This document shows positions 47,017 through 59,610 of a DNA stretch of 64,000 bases, piece by piece. Made by a program: the position numbers and the translations under genes. The DNA is from Costus lasius (taxonomy: Eukaryota > Streptophyta > Magnoliopsida > Zingiberales > Costaceae): the NCBI GenBank assembly GCA_027563935.2, contig CM050446.2, positions 122,652,499 to 122,716,498 on the forward strand, in the 5' to 3' direction. How positions within the stretch are numbered: position 1 is the first letter of the stretch; each line of letters opens with the position of its first letter. The notes beneath the pieces were generated by a model. That model was not told where the DNA came from. It searched no databases and was given only the letters and a program-made list of their open reading frames with translations.

Positions 47017-47837
47017 GCCAAGAGCAAGAATATAATTTTATATATCTAAATACAAAGATTTACATTTTATGTACATCAACCCAATTCCATCCCACACTCA
47101 ATGGGTGCGCAAAAAATTTGGCAGAGTCTCCCCTGCACAACCTTGACGTTGACCCAGCTACATCAGTCATATGTTCCACCTACTTCCAAGCAACAAAACC
47201 AAAAATGAAAAGAGATAGATGGATCTCGCCAATCCCAACATACACAGACCACAACCAGCACCATAGCATTGGCTATAGATCTGCATCCACACCAGATTGT
47301 TTTTTCCTGCACCATGATGTTTCCACTTTAGCACGAATAGCCCCACAACGGGTAACGGCTGCCTACTACCACGCAAATAGTATAACCCCATTATCCCCGC
47401 TAGCTTTTCGAGTGCGATCTTCACAGGCAGTGACATTTGAGGAGGTAGTTGCATATGAGCATGAAGGGCAACATTAGCTCCATCATAAGAACCCAGCTCG
47501 CCCAGGTCGCCTCCAGATGTAACATCCTGCATTTGATCAAGAAGCATTGGAGCAAGGAGGGAAGGTCTTAAAACAGTTTTAAGGATATAAGACATGTAAG
47601 TGGCATCCATGACTAATAATGTGATAAACCAAAATCCCAGATTCTCAGCACAGCAAGAAACCAAAATGCTCTCCACAGACTTAGCCCATACCCTGCCCAT
47701 GAAAAATCATCGAGATGGTACGGTAGCTTGCCTCCCCATGGTTAACCCGAGATCTCACTTTCACCCAAATATCTGATAACAAACGGTTAACCCCTTCTCT
47801 GATATCAAGAGCACGTTTTCCAAATATTGTGTCATTT
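47017..47837. other. 3' UTR of the LINE
   Basis: Lies between the stop of the reverse transcriptase frame and the poly(A) tail. A 177-codon frame at 47167-47700 (minus) has no known domain and I treat it as UTR. Confidence 0.6.
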
Positions 47838-49876
47838 CTATATCTCCAAATATAGTAGATTGCACCTGTGATTAACAGTTTGGTTATGTAGCAGTTTGGT
47901 TATGTAGATCCGTGTAGCATCCTTGGATTTCCAAGAGAGGGTAAGATATCTGAAAATGTCGTCCCAGGTATCTCCATTGTAACTAATGCCACATCTTTCC
48001 TTGATAATACTCCACACGCCTGCTGTGGCCTCACATTGGAAGAACAGGTGGTCATGAGTCTCAGGGTGGATTTTGCACAGCTCACATGTAGGGTCACTTA
48101 CAATGCCTATGTTGAATAGCCTAGCCTGCGTGCTCAACCGCTTTAAACAGAACAGCCACATGACAAAAGAGAACCGTGGTATCCGCCCCTTGAACCAAAC
48201 CATGTCCTGCCAAGTCACCCCTTCCTCCGGAAATTGTCCCTTGTAAGCTAAGGCGACCGTGAACTTTCCATTTGATGTTAATTTCCAATATACGCGATCC
48301 TCTCTATAGTTCGTGTAGATCCGGATACGAGAGAATGCCGCATAAACATCCCGAAGTCTGAAGGCTCTGGGGATGGGAATTTTCCAATTGTTATTAACTA
48401 TTAATGACGCTAGGCAAGCACACTTCCCAGGAGGTTTCTCAAATCGGACGTCATCAACCAGGTTGAGCAGGATCGTTGCATCATACCAAGGATCAAGCCA
48501 AAATTTAATTGTTGATCCATTCGCAATCTCATACCCGACCATCCGTATGCACTCATTCCGGACCCCCATGATACTCCTTACTGGCCCTGCCATTTTTCGA
48601 GATAACTTAACAGACCAAACCGAGTCAAACTGAAGGTACCTTTCATTTACCCATTTTATCCACAAGGAGTTCTTGTCCTGAACAATATTCCAAATATGGC
48701 GCATTAGGAGGGCGTTATTTAGTTTGCCAATGTGACGAATCCCCAGCCCTCCGAATTCAATAGGCTTCATGACATTGCACCATGCTACCTTGGCCATACC
48801 ACCATCATTTTTATTTGACCATAGAAAATTTGCCAGGATAGTGTTAAGCTTTGAAACGACCCCCTGGGGTAACTTAACTGCGCTACACCAGAATATAATA
48901 TTTCCATAGCACATTGACATGATCAACTCCACTCGCCCAGCATAGGATAAAGTTTTTGCCTGCCAAGCTGACAAGTACTTAGTAATTTTCTCAAGAAGAG
49001 GCATACAGTCCATCATTCTAATTTGTTTACTCGTAATAGGGACACCAAGGTATTTGAAGGGCAAGGTTCCCTTCGGGATCCCCAGAATCGAAATAATTTT
49101 ACCTTGCACACCAGGTCCACATGCGGCCGAAAATATTACCTGCGATTTGTCCTTGTTAATTTGCAGTCCTGTATTGTGGTAAAATGTGTCCAAAACCCCT
49201 GTCACAGCCTGGGCAGATTCCTCTGACGGATCACAAAAAATAATCACGTCATCTGCAAATTGAAGGTTAGTAATGCCCAACTTTTTGCATGTTCTATGGG
49301 GATGCAGTCGCCCTTCCGAATATTTCTCTTGCATCAAATCAGTAAAATATTGCATCACTATGATGAACAGGTATGAGGACATTGGGCATCCTTGGCGCAG
49401 CCCTCGGGTTCCTTTAAAAAACCCTACATCATGCCCATTTAAATTTATAGTATAAGTCGGGGATGTCACAAGGTCATCACTCGTTGAACCAACCACTGGG
49501 GAAACTTATATGCCTTAAGCATGCTTTCAAGAAAATCCCATCGGACCGAGTCATAAGCTTTATGAAGGTCTACCTTGATAGCTATCCGTGGGGGCCCGGC
49601 CTTTTTATGAAAATCATGCATAATCTCCTGGCACAACATAATGTTTTCATGAATAGATCTTCCATGGATGAACGCATGTTGGTTTCCATCTATTATCTCC
49701 GGTAGGGTAGCTTTAATGCAATTAGCTAACAATTTAGCAATAAACCTGTACATCATTTGGCATACCGAGATAGGTCTAAATTCTGCAAAATAGGATGGGT
49801 TAGGGACCTTTGGAATAAGTGATAGAGATGTTATGTTTACCCTCTTAAGGAGTTTGCCCTGCTCCATAAAATCCAA
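47838..49876 (-). pseudogene. LINE ORF2 C-terminal part: reverse transcriptase and zf-RVT
   Basis: 49466-49876 carries LSLIPKVPNPSYFAEFRPIS, NQHAFIHGRSIHENI and VDLHKAYDSVRWDFLES. A frameshift near 49480 leads to 47838-49496 with GLRQGCPMSSYLFI, the active-site LQFADDVIIF, KYLGVPI and the C-terminal zinc-binding CELCKIHPETHDHLFFQC. All main motifs are present, so only small lesions inactivate it. Confidence 0.88.
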
Positions 49877-49909
49877 AATAGCACCGATGATATCTTCTTT
49901 TATAGTTTC

Positions 49910-51328
49910 CTAGCACGACTTAAAGAAGGCTGCATTGAACTCGTCCACACCAGGGGCTTTGGAAATATTAGCCGCCATAATAGTCTTTTCAACATCTTCA
50001 CGGGAAAAACCAGCATCAATAACACTGGTGGGTGCAGGGGAAAGAGTCCTCCACACACGCACCTCAAACTCCTGCGGGGTAATTTTCGGGCCAAGGATAC
50101 TTTGAAAATATTTCACTGCTTCATTGCCGATCTCTTCTCCAGAAACAAAAAATCCTTGGTTGTCTTTAATGGTAGAGATGGTGTTTTTTACTCTTCGTGC
50201 CTTCATTAAATTGTAGAAGTAGGCCGTGTTAGAGTCCCCCAACGAAATATAAAGCTCCCTAGATTTTTGTTTCAGAGCGGATTCCTCCTCTTCCCAATAA
50301 GCTTTTAGATCATTTTGACCTTTTCTCTCTAAGTTTATTAAGCTTTCATCCGCCGGGTTAGCCCGGATTGCCTGCTGGATACCATTTAGCCTTTGATGAA
50401 TGTCCCTTAGGTTTGCCTCTCTTTCCTTTCTCAGATCCTTAGCCCACTGCTTAAGGCGTGCTTTCACCATGGTAAGCTTGCGATAAGCAATATACATGGG
50501 GGTTCCCCGCATACTGCCCGATTCCCACATCTCCCTTACTACCTGGAACATGCGAGGATACTTCTGCCAGAAGTTGAAGAACCGGAATCTAGCTCCCTTG
50601 CTAACACCCCCCTCTTCCAACAGAAGAAGGGCAGGAGAATGGTCCGAGATCCCTGGTGGAAGAAATAGAACTTCGGCATGAGAGAACTTGTCACTCCAAG
50701 CCCTAGTAGCCATCACCCGATCCAGTTTGCATGGTATCCTTTTCTCCCCTCCCTGAGAATTTGACCATGTGTAGAGAGCCCCTCGAAATTTTACATCATG
50801 GATATTCATAGCGGCACTCTTCTCTAAATTCTCCAAGATCTCCTGCTCGTTGTGATTTGATCCCCCAAGCTTATCTGCAAGGGAGAAAAGCATGTTAAAA
50901 TCTCCCATTGTAACCACCGATTCCTGAGTCATCCAGGGTGTTATCGTCCCCCAAATGAGCCTACGCTCCCTACTAGTATACAATCCGTACACAATACCCA
51001 GCGTGAATACAGACTCCCCTCTCGCATTGAACACTTTCCCCACTAGCACTTGAGTAGAAGCTTCTAGGATCTCCACTTTGTATACTTGCGGGTTCCAAAT
51101 CCACCAAATCCTGCCCCCGGGTGCTAGAGCGTAATTTGTAGTATAGCTCCATCCAGGCCACATGGAATTTATGATATCACTACATTTTTTTTCACGCACT
51201 CGAGTCTCCAGTATAGTTATCATCTCGATCTTATATCTCTTGATCAGCAAGTCCACCTCCCTCCTCTTCGCTACCGAGTTGAAACCCCTCACATTCCAAC
51301 TCGCAATATTCCCTGGTGCGCGAATCAT
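49910..51328 (-). pseudogene. LINE ORF2 N-terminal part: AP-type endonuclease
   Basis: Starts at MIRAPGNIASWNVRGFNS. Endonuclease motifs: ETRVREKK, GDFNMLFSLADKLGG, the RGALYTWSN block, and the terminal SDHSPALLLL. A helical linker follows, up to APGVDEFNAAFFKSC, where a single TAG stop separates it from the reverse transcriptase. This domain nicks target DNA for priming. The 470-residue frame is otherwise clean. Confidence 0.88.
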
Positions 51329-52291
51329 GAGTTCTCGGCCAGTAGAGGACTCAGGCTCTTAGGGTCCATTTGTTTGGTGATTTTTTTCTTATTTTTCTTT
51401 TTCTTCTTCCGCCCTGAAGATACATTCACGAACCCTTGTGAATCAGCATGAGCTACTACATCCTCCCTAACATCACCCTGGGGCTTACCCTCTCCCTCAA
51501 AGTTCAGTTTATCTGGGGTACTTATCTCAACTCTTTCCTCCTCATTCAGCGCATCCCCATCCATTTCCTGTCCCACCTTCATTTTTCCTTTTTCCTGTTT
51601 CTTATCTCTCTGGATAGTAGCCGAGACTCTTAGAGTTTTTTTTCCATATGAGTACTTGCACCTGTCTCCTTTGCACTTTTTTCCCCCTTTGATCAGACCC
51701 CCTAGAACTCCTCGCCTCAGGCGGACCAACCACTTCAGCAACATTCTGTGTCCTACCAGGTTTTTCCACCCATATCTGTCTCTCCCCTTCTTGCACCTTT
51801 GATGGGCAACTTTTGATGCTGTGTCCAAAAGAATTGCAAGTACTACACCTATGTGAAATAGACTCATACTCGAATTGTAATTCGGTTCCCGCTTCCCCAT
51901 TCACCAACACAGTTAATGCCTCAGGATAATTAGCACTAGCTTCCATTTCTATGCAAACCCTCGCAAATCCCAGGCGAGATTTGGTGGCTGTAGCTTTGTC
52001 CATACATAGTGGCTTCCCTAGAGCCCTTGCCACCTTTCCAATTATGCCAGGAGACCACCACCTTAACGGTAAGTTCTTAATTCGGGCCCATACCGGGATT
52101 GAAGAGAGGTCCACCCGAACCAGATCATCCTGGGGGTTCCACGGCTTCAAGAAAATGATCTTTCCAAAGAAAAACCATGGCCCTCCATCCAGAACTCTCA
52201 ATTTATCCTCCTCACTACTGAATTTAAATAGGATAAACCCCGCTGGAAGTGTGAACAGCTCCAGCTCTCCCTTTGGGTTCAATATATTCAT
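51325..52291 (-). pseudogene. LINE ORF1: DUF4283 and CCHC zinc knuckle, truncated and frameshifted
   Basis: 51602-52291 contains GFILFKFSSEEDKLRVLDGG, PWFFFGKIIFLKPWNP, VWARIKNLPLRWW and the knuckle CSTCNSFGHSIKSC. A frameshift then moves the reading to the frame of 51325-51900, with a Lys-rich C-terminus ending in SPLLAENS and a stop next to the ORF2 start. The first half of DUF4283 is missing. ORF1 proteins of plant L1 elements bind nucleic acid. Confidence 0.85.
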
Positions 52292-55200
52292 GTTAAATAT
52301 ATTGAATAATTGAGCATAATGTGTAATCTAAATATTTAAATTAATATTATAGACATTATGCAAATTATAAATATGATATAAAACATAAATGTCATACTAT
52401 ATATGTCATTCATAATATTCATAATCACATAATTATTTTATTGGACATAAAAAATTAAATACATAAGATGCATAATTTTCATAATATACGTTGTGGAAAT
52501 AATGTTCATAATTGTCAAAATGATGTGCATAATGTGTTTAATAATTATATTAACATAATGGACTTAATATCCACAATAAAACAATGTACATAATAAATAT
52601 TAATATTTTACATGTAATGATAATGTACATTCATAATGCATATCATATAAAATAAGATACATCTTTATAATGATGCATTTGATGGTGATTTTGATCATGG
52701 AAAAAAAAACTTGATATGCATAAGTTATAAATTTATAATATTTATAACAATTGTCATAAAGGAAAAATTATTTTGCAAATAAAAATTTTTTTAATTCTTT
52801 TAAAATTAAAATGACTTTGAAAAATAATTTAAAGTCAGAAAATTTAATTAAAGTGGCTTTGCTCTATGATACGAGTAATTAAAAGCCTAATTAATTTTTA
52901 GGTCTAATTGCTTAAAAAAAATTCCTTTCTCTCTTTATAAATTCAAAAATAAGAAATTTAAAATAAAAGTAAAGGATTCAATAATAAAGATAAAGATAAA
53001 ATTAATAAACTTATAAAGCAGCAATAAACTTATTAAAAAAAAATAGTCATATTAAAAATTAGACATAAGCCTATATAATGACTTGACTCATAAAAAGGTG
53101 CAGCTCTTTCTTTTATAAAAACTGAGCATAACAAAGCTCTTGTCTTGACCAAAGCTTGCCCAAGATTATAATCTTTGAAGTATCAATAGGAATAGGAATT
53201 AGTCTGTAAATAGGTCTTTCAGCAGTGGAAACCCAATCTATATGATAGAAGATCCCTTAAAGGAGGTTCAATATGGTAATAACAAGCTGATTGATTGGTC
53301 AATAATCACTTTGAAAAATAAAATTATAAAACACTACGGTGTATAAAATTTTATGTGATAGAGTTGATACTCTACACTCCCATTCTTGAGGATAGATTTG
53401 TGTTTATATTGTAGAGGAAAGGAAAATTTTCTAAAGTGGTTAATTGCCATGAGATGAGCCTCTACACTCATCCCTTGCAGGGAACTTCCTATATGAGAGA
53501 GTCCGTATACGGCCGTGGCTGAGGACATAGACAACCCTCAGAAGCTCTCATGAAGATACATGTGCACGGCCAAAAATGCGCAGCCCTGCAATTGGACAAA
53601 CCTTGTATTGTGTGTGGATTTGTTGAAGTTTGGGTCAAAGGGAAGTAGTTTAAAACTAGTTCAATATCTTTCCTTCAGATGAAAATATTTTCACTAAGTA
53701 AATATTATGCCTTTAAGTACACTTTACTGACCGCATGATATAAGCATGAGCAGCAATTTAAATTCTTTTAATCATCTTGTTAAGTTTAATTATATTCAGA
53801 TTTTTTTAAAATTTTGTGAGGGATTATTAGAAAAATTAAAAAAAAAACAACATTAGCATAATAGCAAATGTTACAACCTTTAATGTTAGTCTTATGAAAA
53901 GGCTCAAAATTGCTCATGCGACTATGCGATAATAGCATGAGGATATTGTTTGATTCCCCTAAGGATGTTTTTATTCCCGTTCCCCCTTTCTTCTTTTTTC
54001 ATCTTGGTTTTTGTTGCTTGTTGCTAAAAGAATGTCTGATCAACTTCTCCACGATCGTGTCTGCAGGAGAAAAATGTCCAGTTATATCCTAGGTGTTCAA
54101 TCCGAATTTAACTCACACAAGAGCTCAGATTTTCACTTAAGGATAGACAAAATATAACAAATTCGTTTCCATTTATGAGCAACGTTCTTGCTATCTAATC
54201 CCTCTCTCTGGCGTGCCTACGACGGTGACCGCAGTCCACAGTAGCTGTCCATATAATAAACTTTAACCGCGAATATTTGAACTTTTATCTCAATCTCAAT
54301 CTAATTGAATTTGTTGAAAACAAAAAGAGGTAGAGAAAGGGGAAAATAAATATTAAAAACAAACTAAACGGGTTCAATCTTAATTAATTTTCTCATCAAT
54401 TTATTAACTGAAGTTGAATTAACATTTTCTAAAATAGAATCACAACTAAAAATTTAAGATTCAATTTAGGTTGAGTATATTGACTCATATTTATTATATA
54501 TTATTAAGTACTCAAAATATTTATAATAAACTGTTTATTGTGTCTGATTTTCTAATTAATTCTCGCCCTGTTTGCTGCACTAAAGACAGGAGCCCGTTGT
54601 GTGTTGGGCCCATACATTACGTTATGCGATTCAACGAGATATGCGCTCAATGGGCTCGGGGGAGGAACCCATTATACTCGCTTGCCGTGTGGCCGTATGG
54701 CGACTTTTTTATTTTTTAATTAATTTAATCATGGTTACTTCATTCATACCAATTTTACTCAAGTTTAGAGTTAGGTTACATTGGTATAATTTACTCAAGT
54801 CTTTTTCCCAATAGGACACACACCACTATTTTAGTGGAAGGAAGGAAACTCGCCTTTGTCCTCAAATCAGTGGACCGCTTTTCGTTTTGTCCAAGTCCAT
54901 TATTTGTTTTTTTAAATCAAGTGGACCTAACAAAAAGTCTCCGCGACCTAGTCAAAATGACTGTGTTCGACCGAAATTTTAAAACATTTAAATGAAGAAA
55001 GGTGCTTATTTTTTTTTATCTATTTCCAGTTTCCACCGTCGTAATACAGAAAGAACGCGTTTCCCATGCAACGTGTTTCTCACGACGTCCTCGCCGGCCA
55101 CGTGCCAGAGCGTACGTGGTAACATGACCCCAGATGTTGAATGACCCAAATGCCCTCCTTGCCCTCACATCCATTATTGACTAATTAGACCGAATTGTTA

Positions 55201-56545
55201 CGTAAAGAACGGGCTCTTTCGTAATTGGGCAGGGGGGATTCTAGAAAAGCGCGGGAAAGAACAAACCCGGGAAAGGCTTCTATATTTCCCGCGATCTGCT
55301 TCGCTCCTCCAACCACGTGGCGATCATGTGCGTACCTACAGGCTACGGCTAGCCCCCTTGAACCGGCGCACGTTCTCCCACGTTGTTTCAGTTGTACTTT
55401 ATCTTTGATTTATTCAATATTTACCATAAATAATGGCGCCAAACGGACGTAAACCGGTCCCGGCAAGCAAACCGAATGGGACGTAGTTACGAGTCGTTTT
55501 CTGGCTCAGATTGATTTGGCTAGCCAACTAACGCATAAACACGGCACGGCATGGCGTTGCATTCACATGACATGGGCCACCTGCTTCTTCCGTCCGACTC
55601 AGCGGATCTTAATTAAATCGCTGCAAGCAACTGCACACCGTCACGTGCGTTACGGACAATCAAGGCTTTAATTAATTAGTCGCCCCTGTGCGGCTTGGAG
55701 GATGAGTTCCGTGTAACGCATCTGTTTGTTGAATTATTAAGCATAGTGGTCAGTGAAAGAGAGAGGAAGATGAGGCGGCATTCCAAGCTCCGAATTCGCA
55801 CTAGAAAACATGCTTTGCGTGCTTGTCAATTAAGTGAAGGAAATCCGTCAGCTGACGCGGATCCGGGTGTGATTGGACGGAAGGGCGGCATCCAATTTAT
55901 ATTAATGGATCGGGCTGACGTGTGCTGCTTTAATGGTGCTGTCCTTGGTAGTCTTTCGTAGACCTCACTGAGCGTTCGTCAATGCGACACTAATCAATTC
56001 ATCGCACAGCTTCCAGTCTCCCGTTCAAATTTGACCATTTAATAGCATGAATTAGTGATCTATCCCCATCACGGGGGGAAGTGGTCACTGGTGGGCGGTT
56101 CCTAATTTTGGTCTATGCCAAATATTTGAACCGAAAAATTGAATCCAACTCGACCGTGTCGAGCCAAATAAACCGATCGCCAGCCGATTCAGAAATGTTA
56201 GGCGTCGTCCTAACTTGAACTTGACCCAGCCGCTTCACAGCTCATAATAAAAATATTAAAGCGAGCTGTTTTATTTATTTATTTTTTTAAGAAAATGAAT
56301 GTTAATAATTGCCTACATATCTAGAGCTCTTTTACCGCGTCTGTGGCACTGAGTTCGCTTCAATTACCAACGGCGCAACAGGCGCCGCGCCGATCCTTCC
56401 GTCCCCGTTTGGCCGTTTGGACGAGCCAAGCCGAGCCGTCACTCGGTCGTCGGACGCGAAATCCGGAGTTGAAATCCGGTTCAAAGCGGACAGGTCCGCG
56501 GAATTAAATTTGGAAAAAGCGAAACGGAGGAAAGCTTGGCGTATG
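52292..56545. other. Intergenic region, mostly AT-rich
   Basis: 52292-52700 is packed with cataatg/ataatgt words. 53827-54140 is the right member of the direct repeat pair. From about 55030 the base composition rises towards the downstream gene. CACGTG boxes occur at 55099, 55314 and 55642, more than 1 kb upstream of the next gene. Short open frames at 55225, 55695 and 56309 have no recognisable domain. Confidence 0.5.
53827..54140 (+). repeat. Diverged direct repeat, right member
   Basis: Partner of 45861-46110. It carries an extra stretch of about 80 bases (about 53945-54025) with pyrimidine-rich sequence. Confidence 0.7.
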
Positions 56546-56562
56546 TGACGTTGACGTTGACG
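56546..56562 (+). promoter_or_regulatory. Triple TGACG (as-1-like / W-box core) tandem
   Basis: TGACG occurs at 56546, 56552 and 56558 at an exact 6-base period (TGACGTTGACGTTGACG), about 170 bases upstream of the TATA box. TGA-type bZIP factors bind TGACG and WRKY factors bind TTGAC cores, and this array offers both. Confidence 0.5.
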
Positions 56563-56727
56563 TTGCAGCTGGAAGCCCCACCCCGGAATCCGCTCCCCTA
56601 CTTTTTTTAATTTCTTTTTTTTTTTACTTTTACATTTTACTCCTCGTGTATTGTTAGCTATTATTAGTTCTTTATTTATTATCTTATCTCCAAGGAGTCC
56701 CTAAAAAGAAAATACCACCCGCGTCCC

Positions 56728-56735
56728 TATATAAA
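56728..56735 (+). promoter_or_regulatory. TATA box of the acidic protein gene
   Basis: TATATAAA, 144 bases upstream of the ATG, followed by a pyrimidine-rich leader. Confidence 0.7.
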
Positions 56736-56871
56736 TGCGCTTCAACCCTCCCCGCCCTGCCCAAAACGCCCCCCACGCTCTGTTCATGCCTGTTGTACAC
56801 ATCACCTCACGTCACTTGTAATTGCCTCCAGTTTGTTCTTTAATTCCCATTATAGCCTTTGTTTCTCTCTC

Positions 56872-57441
56872 ATGGAGAAGTCCGGTGAACTCAAGCGCCG
56901 TGCCGAGGACGCCGACGAGTTGGAGTCGCCGGAAGTGAAGCGCCTCCGAATTGATCTCTTCGATATTATCGACGACGACGTCAGCGCTGCTACCGGCGAC
57001 TATGATCTTGCGTCCGTTATGAAGAGCTTGGAGGAGGAGATCGCCCTTCCTTCTCCTCCAGCGGAGCTGCAGCTGCCGCAGGAGTCCTTGGACGTGGCGG
57101 GGCAGCCAGATCTAGGTTTCCTGTACGAGGCCTCCGACGATGAGCTCGGCCTACCGCCGACGGATGTGTTGTCGTCGGCGGGAGAGGGTGCGGGATCCGC
57201 CGAGGCGGCGGAGATTGATGCCGTGGTGGATCCGGAGGTGGCCGGGTTCGGCCAGATTTGGGGTTTCGATGACGCGGTGAACAGCTATGATGGGTTCGGC
57301 ATCGGGCTGTGGCCGGAAGCTGCGGCGGTGGACGACGGTCTGGTGCTGGATGTTGAACTGTTCGATTACGCCGAGGAAGCATCCGGGCCGTACGACGTGT
57401 CTGATCTATCGTGGCGGCCGGAGTCGCTCCCCGCCGTCTGA
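56872..57441 (+). CDS. Acidic plant protein of unknown function, 189 aa
   Basis: Single exon with a GC-rich codon bias unlike its surroundings. The frame is open from an ATG at 56833, but MEKSGELKRR at 56872 is the likelier start because it begins the family-like part and sits after the leader. Visible features: an acidic N-terminus, a basic SPEVKRLR patch, DLFDIIDDD, DLASVMKSLEEEI, then QPDLGFLYEASDDELGLPP, and an acidic, Trp-containing C-terminus. No signal peptide or membrane segment. The order of motifs resembles small nuclear-type plant proteins that I recall as 'SRP40-suppressor-like' (Arabidopsis AT1G69760 type). That link is memory only. The acidic/hydrophobic pattern could suit a transcriptional co-regulator, which is inference. 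Confidence 0.75.
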   Translation: MEKSGELKRRAEDADELESPEVKRLRIDLFDIIDDDVSAATGDYDLASVMKSLEEEIALPSPPAELQLPQESLDVAGQPDLGFLYEASDDELGLPPTDVLSSAGEGAGSAEAAEIDAVVDPEVAGFGQIWGFDDAVNSYDGFGIGLWPEAAAVDDGLVLDVELFDYAEEASGPYDVSDLSWRPESLPAV

Positions 57442-58524
57442 TCCAGTCCCAGTGGCCATCGCCGCTTCTTTTTTTTTTCTAGAAACAGGATAATGTAAAG
57501 TCTTTTTAAATTAGGGAAAATTCAGGATCCAAAGAAACTTAAAACTGAACTAGAAAAAATTAATAAATAATGACGAAAGCAAAATGTTTGAAATATTATT
57601 TTTTAAAAAACTTTCTGATATTCTGACGAGTGGTTTGCTTAACGAGATACTGCCACTTTTCCACGCGTAGCCGGCGCCTAAGGAGATATGGGTGGCTGGG
57701 TGCACGTGGTGTAGGAAAAACCGAAAAAGTGATGAGGCGATATGAAATTTGAATATGTCGCGTCACGGTGGCTTCGTAAATTGAACAGGAGAAACGACCA
57801 AGGAGAAACGACCTAATGGTGGCCAATTAGGTCGACCGTATGACTGTTGAAGAGAAAACATTGCTTGAGAAGCTGAATTGATTCATAACGAAGGACGATC
57901 CTCGGTGAATTTGTAAGTTGTTTTTCATTTCATTCTAATGTCAGTCGGTTGAATCGATTGAGTCAGACTAATTTTTAAATACTAATCCCTGAACCAGGCA
58001 ATTTAGGTTGTCAAGACATCAACTATGCGCAGTTATCTTGTGACGCTATAAAAAACTTCAGCTTGCTCACTTTTAACTTTACAAAATGAGTCACGCCTGC
58101 ATGGAAGTGATATATGAAATGTACTAATATTAAATAATTAAACATTAAAAAATAAGCTATTATTATACATTTAATTTATAGTAATGAATAGTAATCTTGT
58201 TTTTATTCATCTAACGTGGTGTGGAAGTGTTTTTTTATACTTTTACTTTTTATTTCTATCTTATCTCATCCCCTTTTTATACCTAACTATAATTAGTTCC
58301 TGCATGTGACTCAACGCTTCATTGTCATCAAGTGCACAAGTACTTGTGACTAAACTTAAACATCATCACCATCATTAATAGTTCGCACTTCACCTACTTT
58401 ATGTATTTCTACGATCATCACTAAGTTATGGATATTTTTGCTTCAATATTTTGGGTTTTTATATATTACTTTTATTTAGGAATATTCAAAAAAAATCAGC
58501 AAACCACTAAACTATCATGAATCT

Positions 58525-58803
58525 ATCAAATTGAATCGATGAATTGGTGAACCGAATTGAATGATTTAGCAAATGAGAAGTTTTTCACTAGAGTACTTAG
58601 CTTTCAGTTCTATCAGTTCTAGACCGATTCGATCCCTGACAAAAGCATCAGTGAACCACCCGATCAAATTGAATCGTTGAATTGGTGAACCGAATTGCAT
58701 GATTTAGCAAGTGAGAAGTTTTTCACTAGAGTATTTAGCTTTTAATTCTAGACCGATTCGATCCTTGACAAAACCATCAAACCATCAATAAACCACCCGA
58801 TCG
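58525..58803. repeat. Tandem duplication, 138-bp unit
   Basis: atcaaattgaatcgatgaat... at 58525 recurs at 58663, with shared gagaagtttttcactagagt and gaccgattcgatcc blocks. Confidence 0.85.
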
Positions 58804-59189
58804 ATTATATATATATATATAATCATATTATACAACCCATAACTTGCTTTTAGTTCAAATTCCACTCCAAGCCCACACGCCACACGCCTCGGCTTGCCCT
58901 TTTCCACTTCCACTTAGGGCATCGCTAGTGCCACTTGTCAGTCCGTCATCACATTGGATCTCTTACCCTGTGTATATAAGAAAGGAAAAAGAAATGAGAA
59001 AAAGGAAAGAGAAAAAATATTGGAAAGAAAAACTCAGAAAGAAAAATTTTCAACTTTTCAATTTTTCCTTCAAATCGGCATCTACCCAATTTGGGCGGAA
59101 AACGAATGCTCACTGCCTTTTTCTATTCTTCACAAGCGAACGATGCTCACCGCCTTATCGTTTGCTTCACCTTTTGCCTTGCAACTGTT

Positions 59190-59610
59190 TGCCTCATCGT
59201 CGCACCTCGCTGTCCCACCTGCATGCCCGCCTCGCCCTCGGAGTTTCGCAAGACCACAACCTCTTGTTCGCTTGTCTATGTCCACCTCGTTGCCAGCTCG
59301 TTTGCCTCGTCCGCTTCATCACTAGCTCGTCCACCTCGTCGCCATCCCAATCTCCCTACTCGTCCACCTCATCATCATTGCCTCGTCGCCAACTCATCTG
59401 CCGCATTGTCGTCCCAAACTCCCTGAGCTGAGTACCTCATCACCGTCCCGATCTCCCTACTCATCCGCCTCGCGCGTCCGCCTCGTCGCTAGCTCATCCG
59501 CCTTTTACTTCTCTGCATCCGCCTCGTCGCTGGCTCATTTGCCGCCTCGTCATAGGCTCGTCCACCGCCTTGTTGCAAGTCGTCTGCCTCATCGCTGCCT
59601 CAACTGCTGC
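59190..59610. repeat. Degenerate C/T-rich minisatellite
   Basis: Irregular repeats of phrases such as gcctcgtcgcc, agctcgtccacc and ctcatccgcctc. It produces long but meaningless open frames. Confidence 0.65.

Larger units (their letters stand above)
47007..52291 (-). mobile_element. L1-type LINE (non-LTR retrotransposon), 5'-truncated
   Basis: Minus-strand order: DUF4283/zinc-knuckle ORF1 (51325-52291), endonuclease (49910-51328), reverse transcriptase and zf-RVT (47838-49876), 3' UTR, then a poly(A) tail seen as T-rich sequence at 47001-47016. The 5' end is lost inside the DUF4283 domain, as usual for incomplete reverse transcription. I could not find a convincing target duplication. Confidence 0.85.

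Noticed and set aside
47167..47700. 177-codon minus-strand frame downstream of the LINE RT
   Set aside because: It lies between the RT stop and the poly(A) tail with no known domain, so it is better explained as the LINE 3' UTR.
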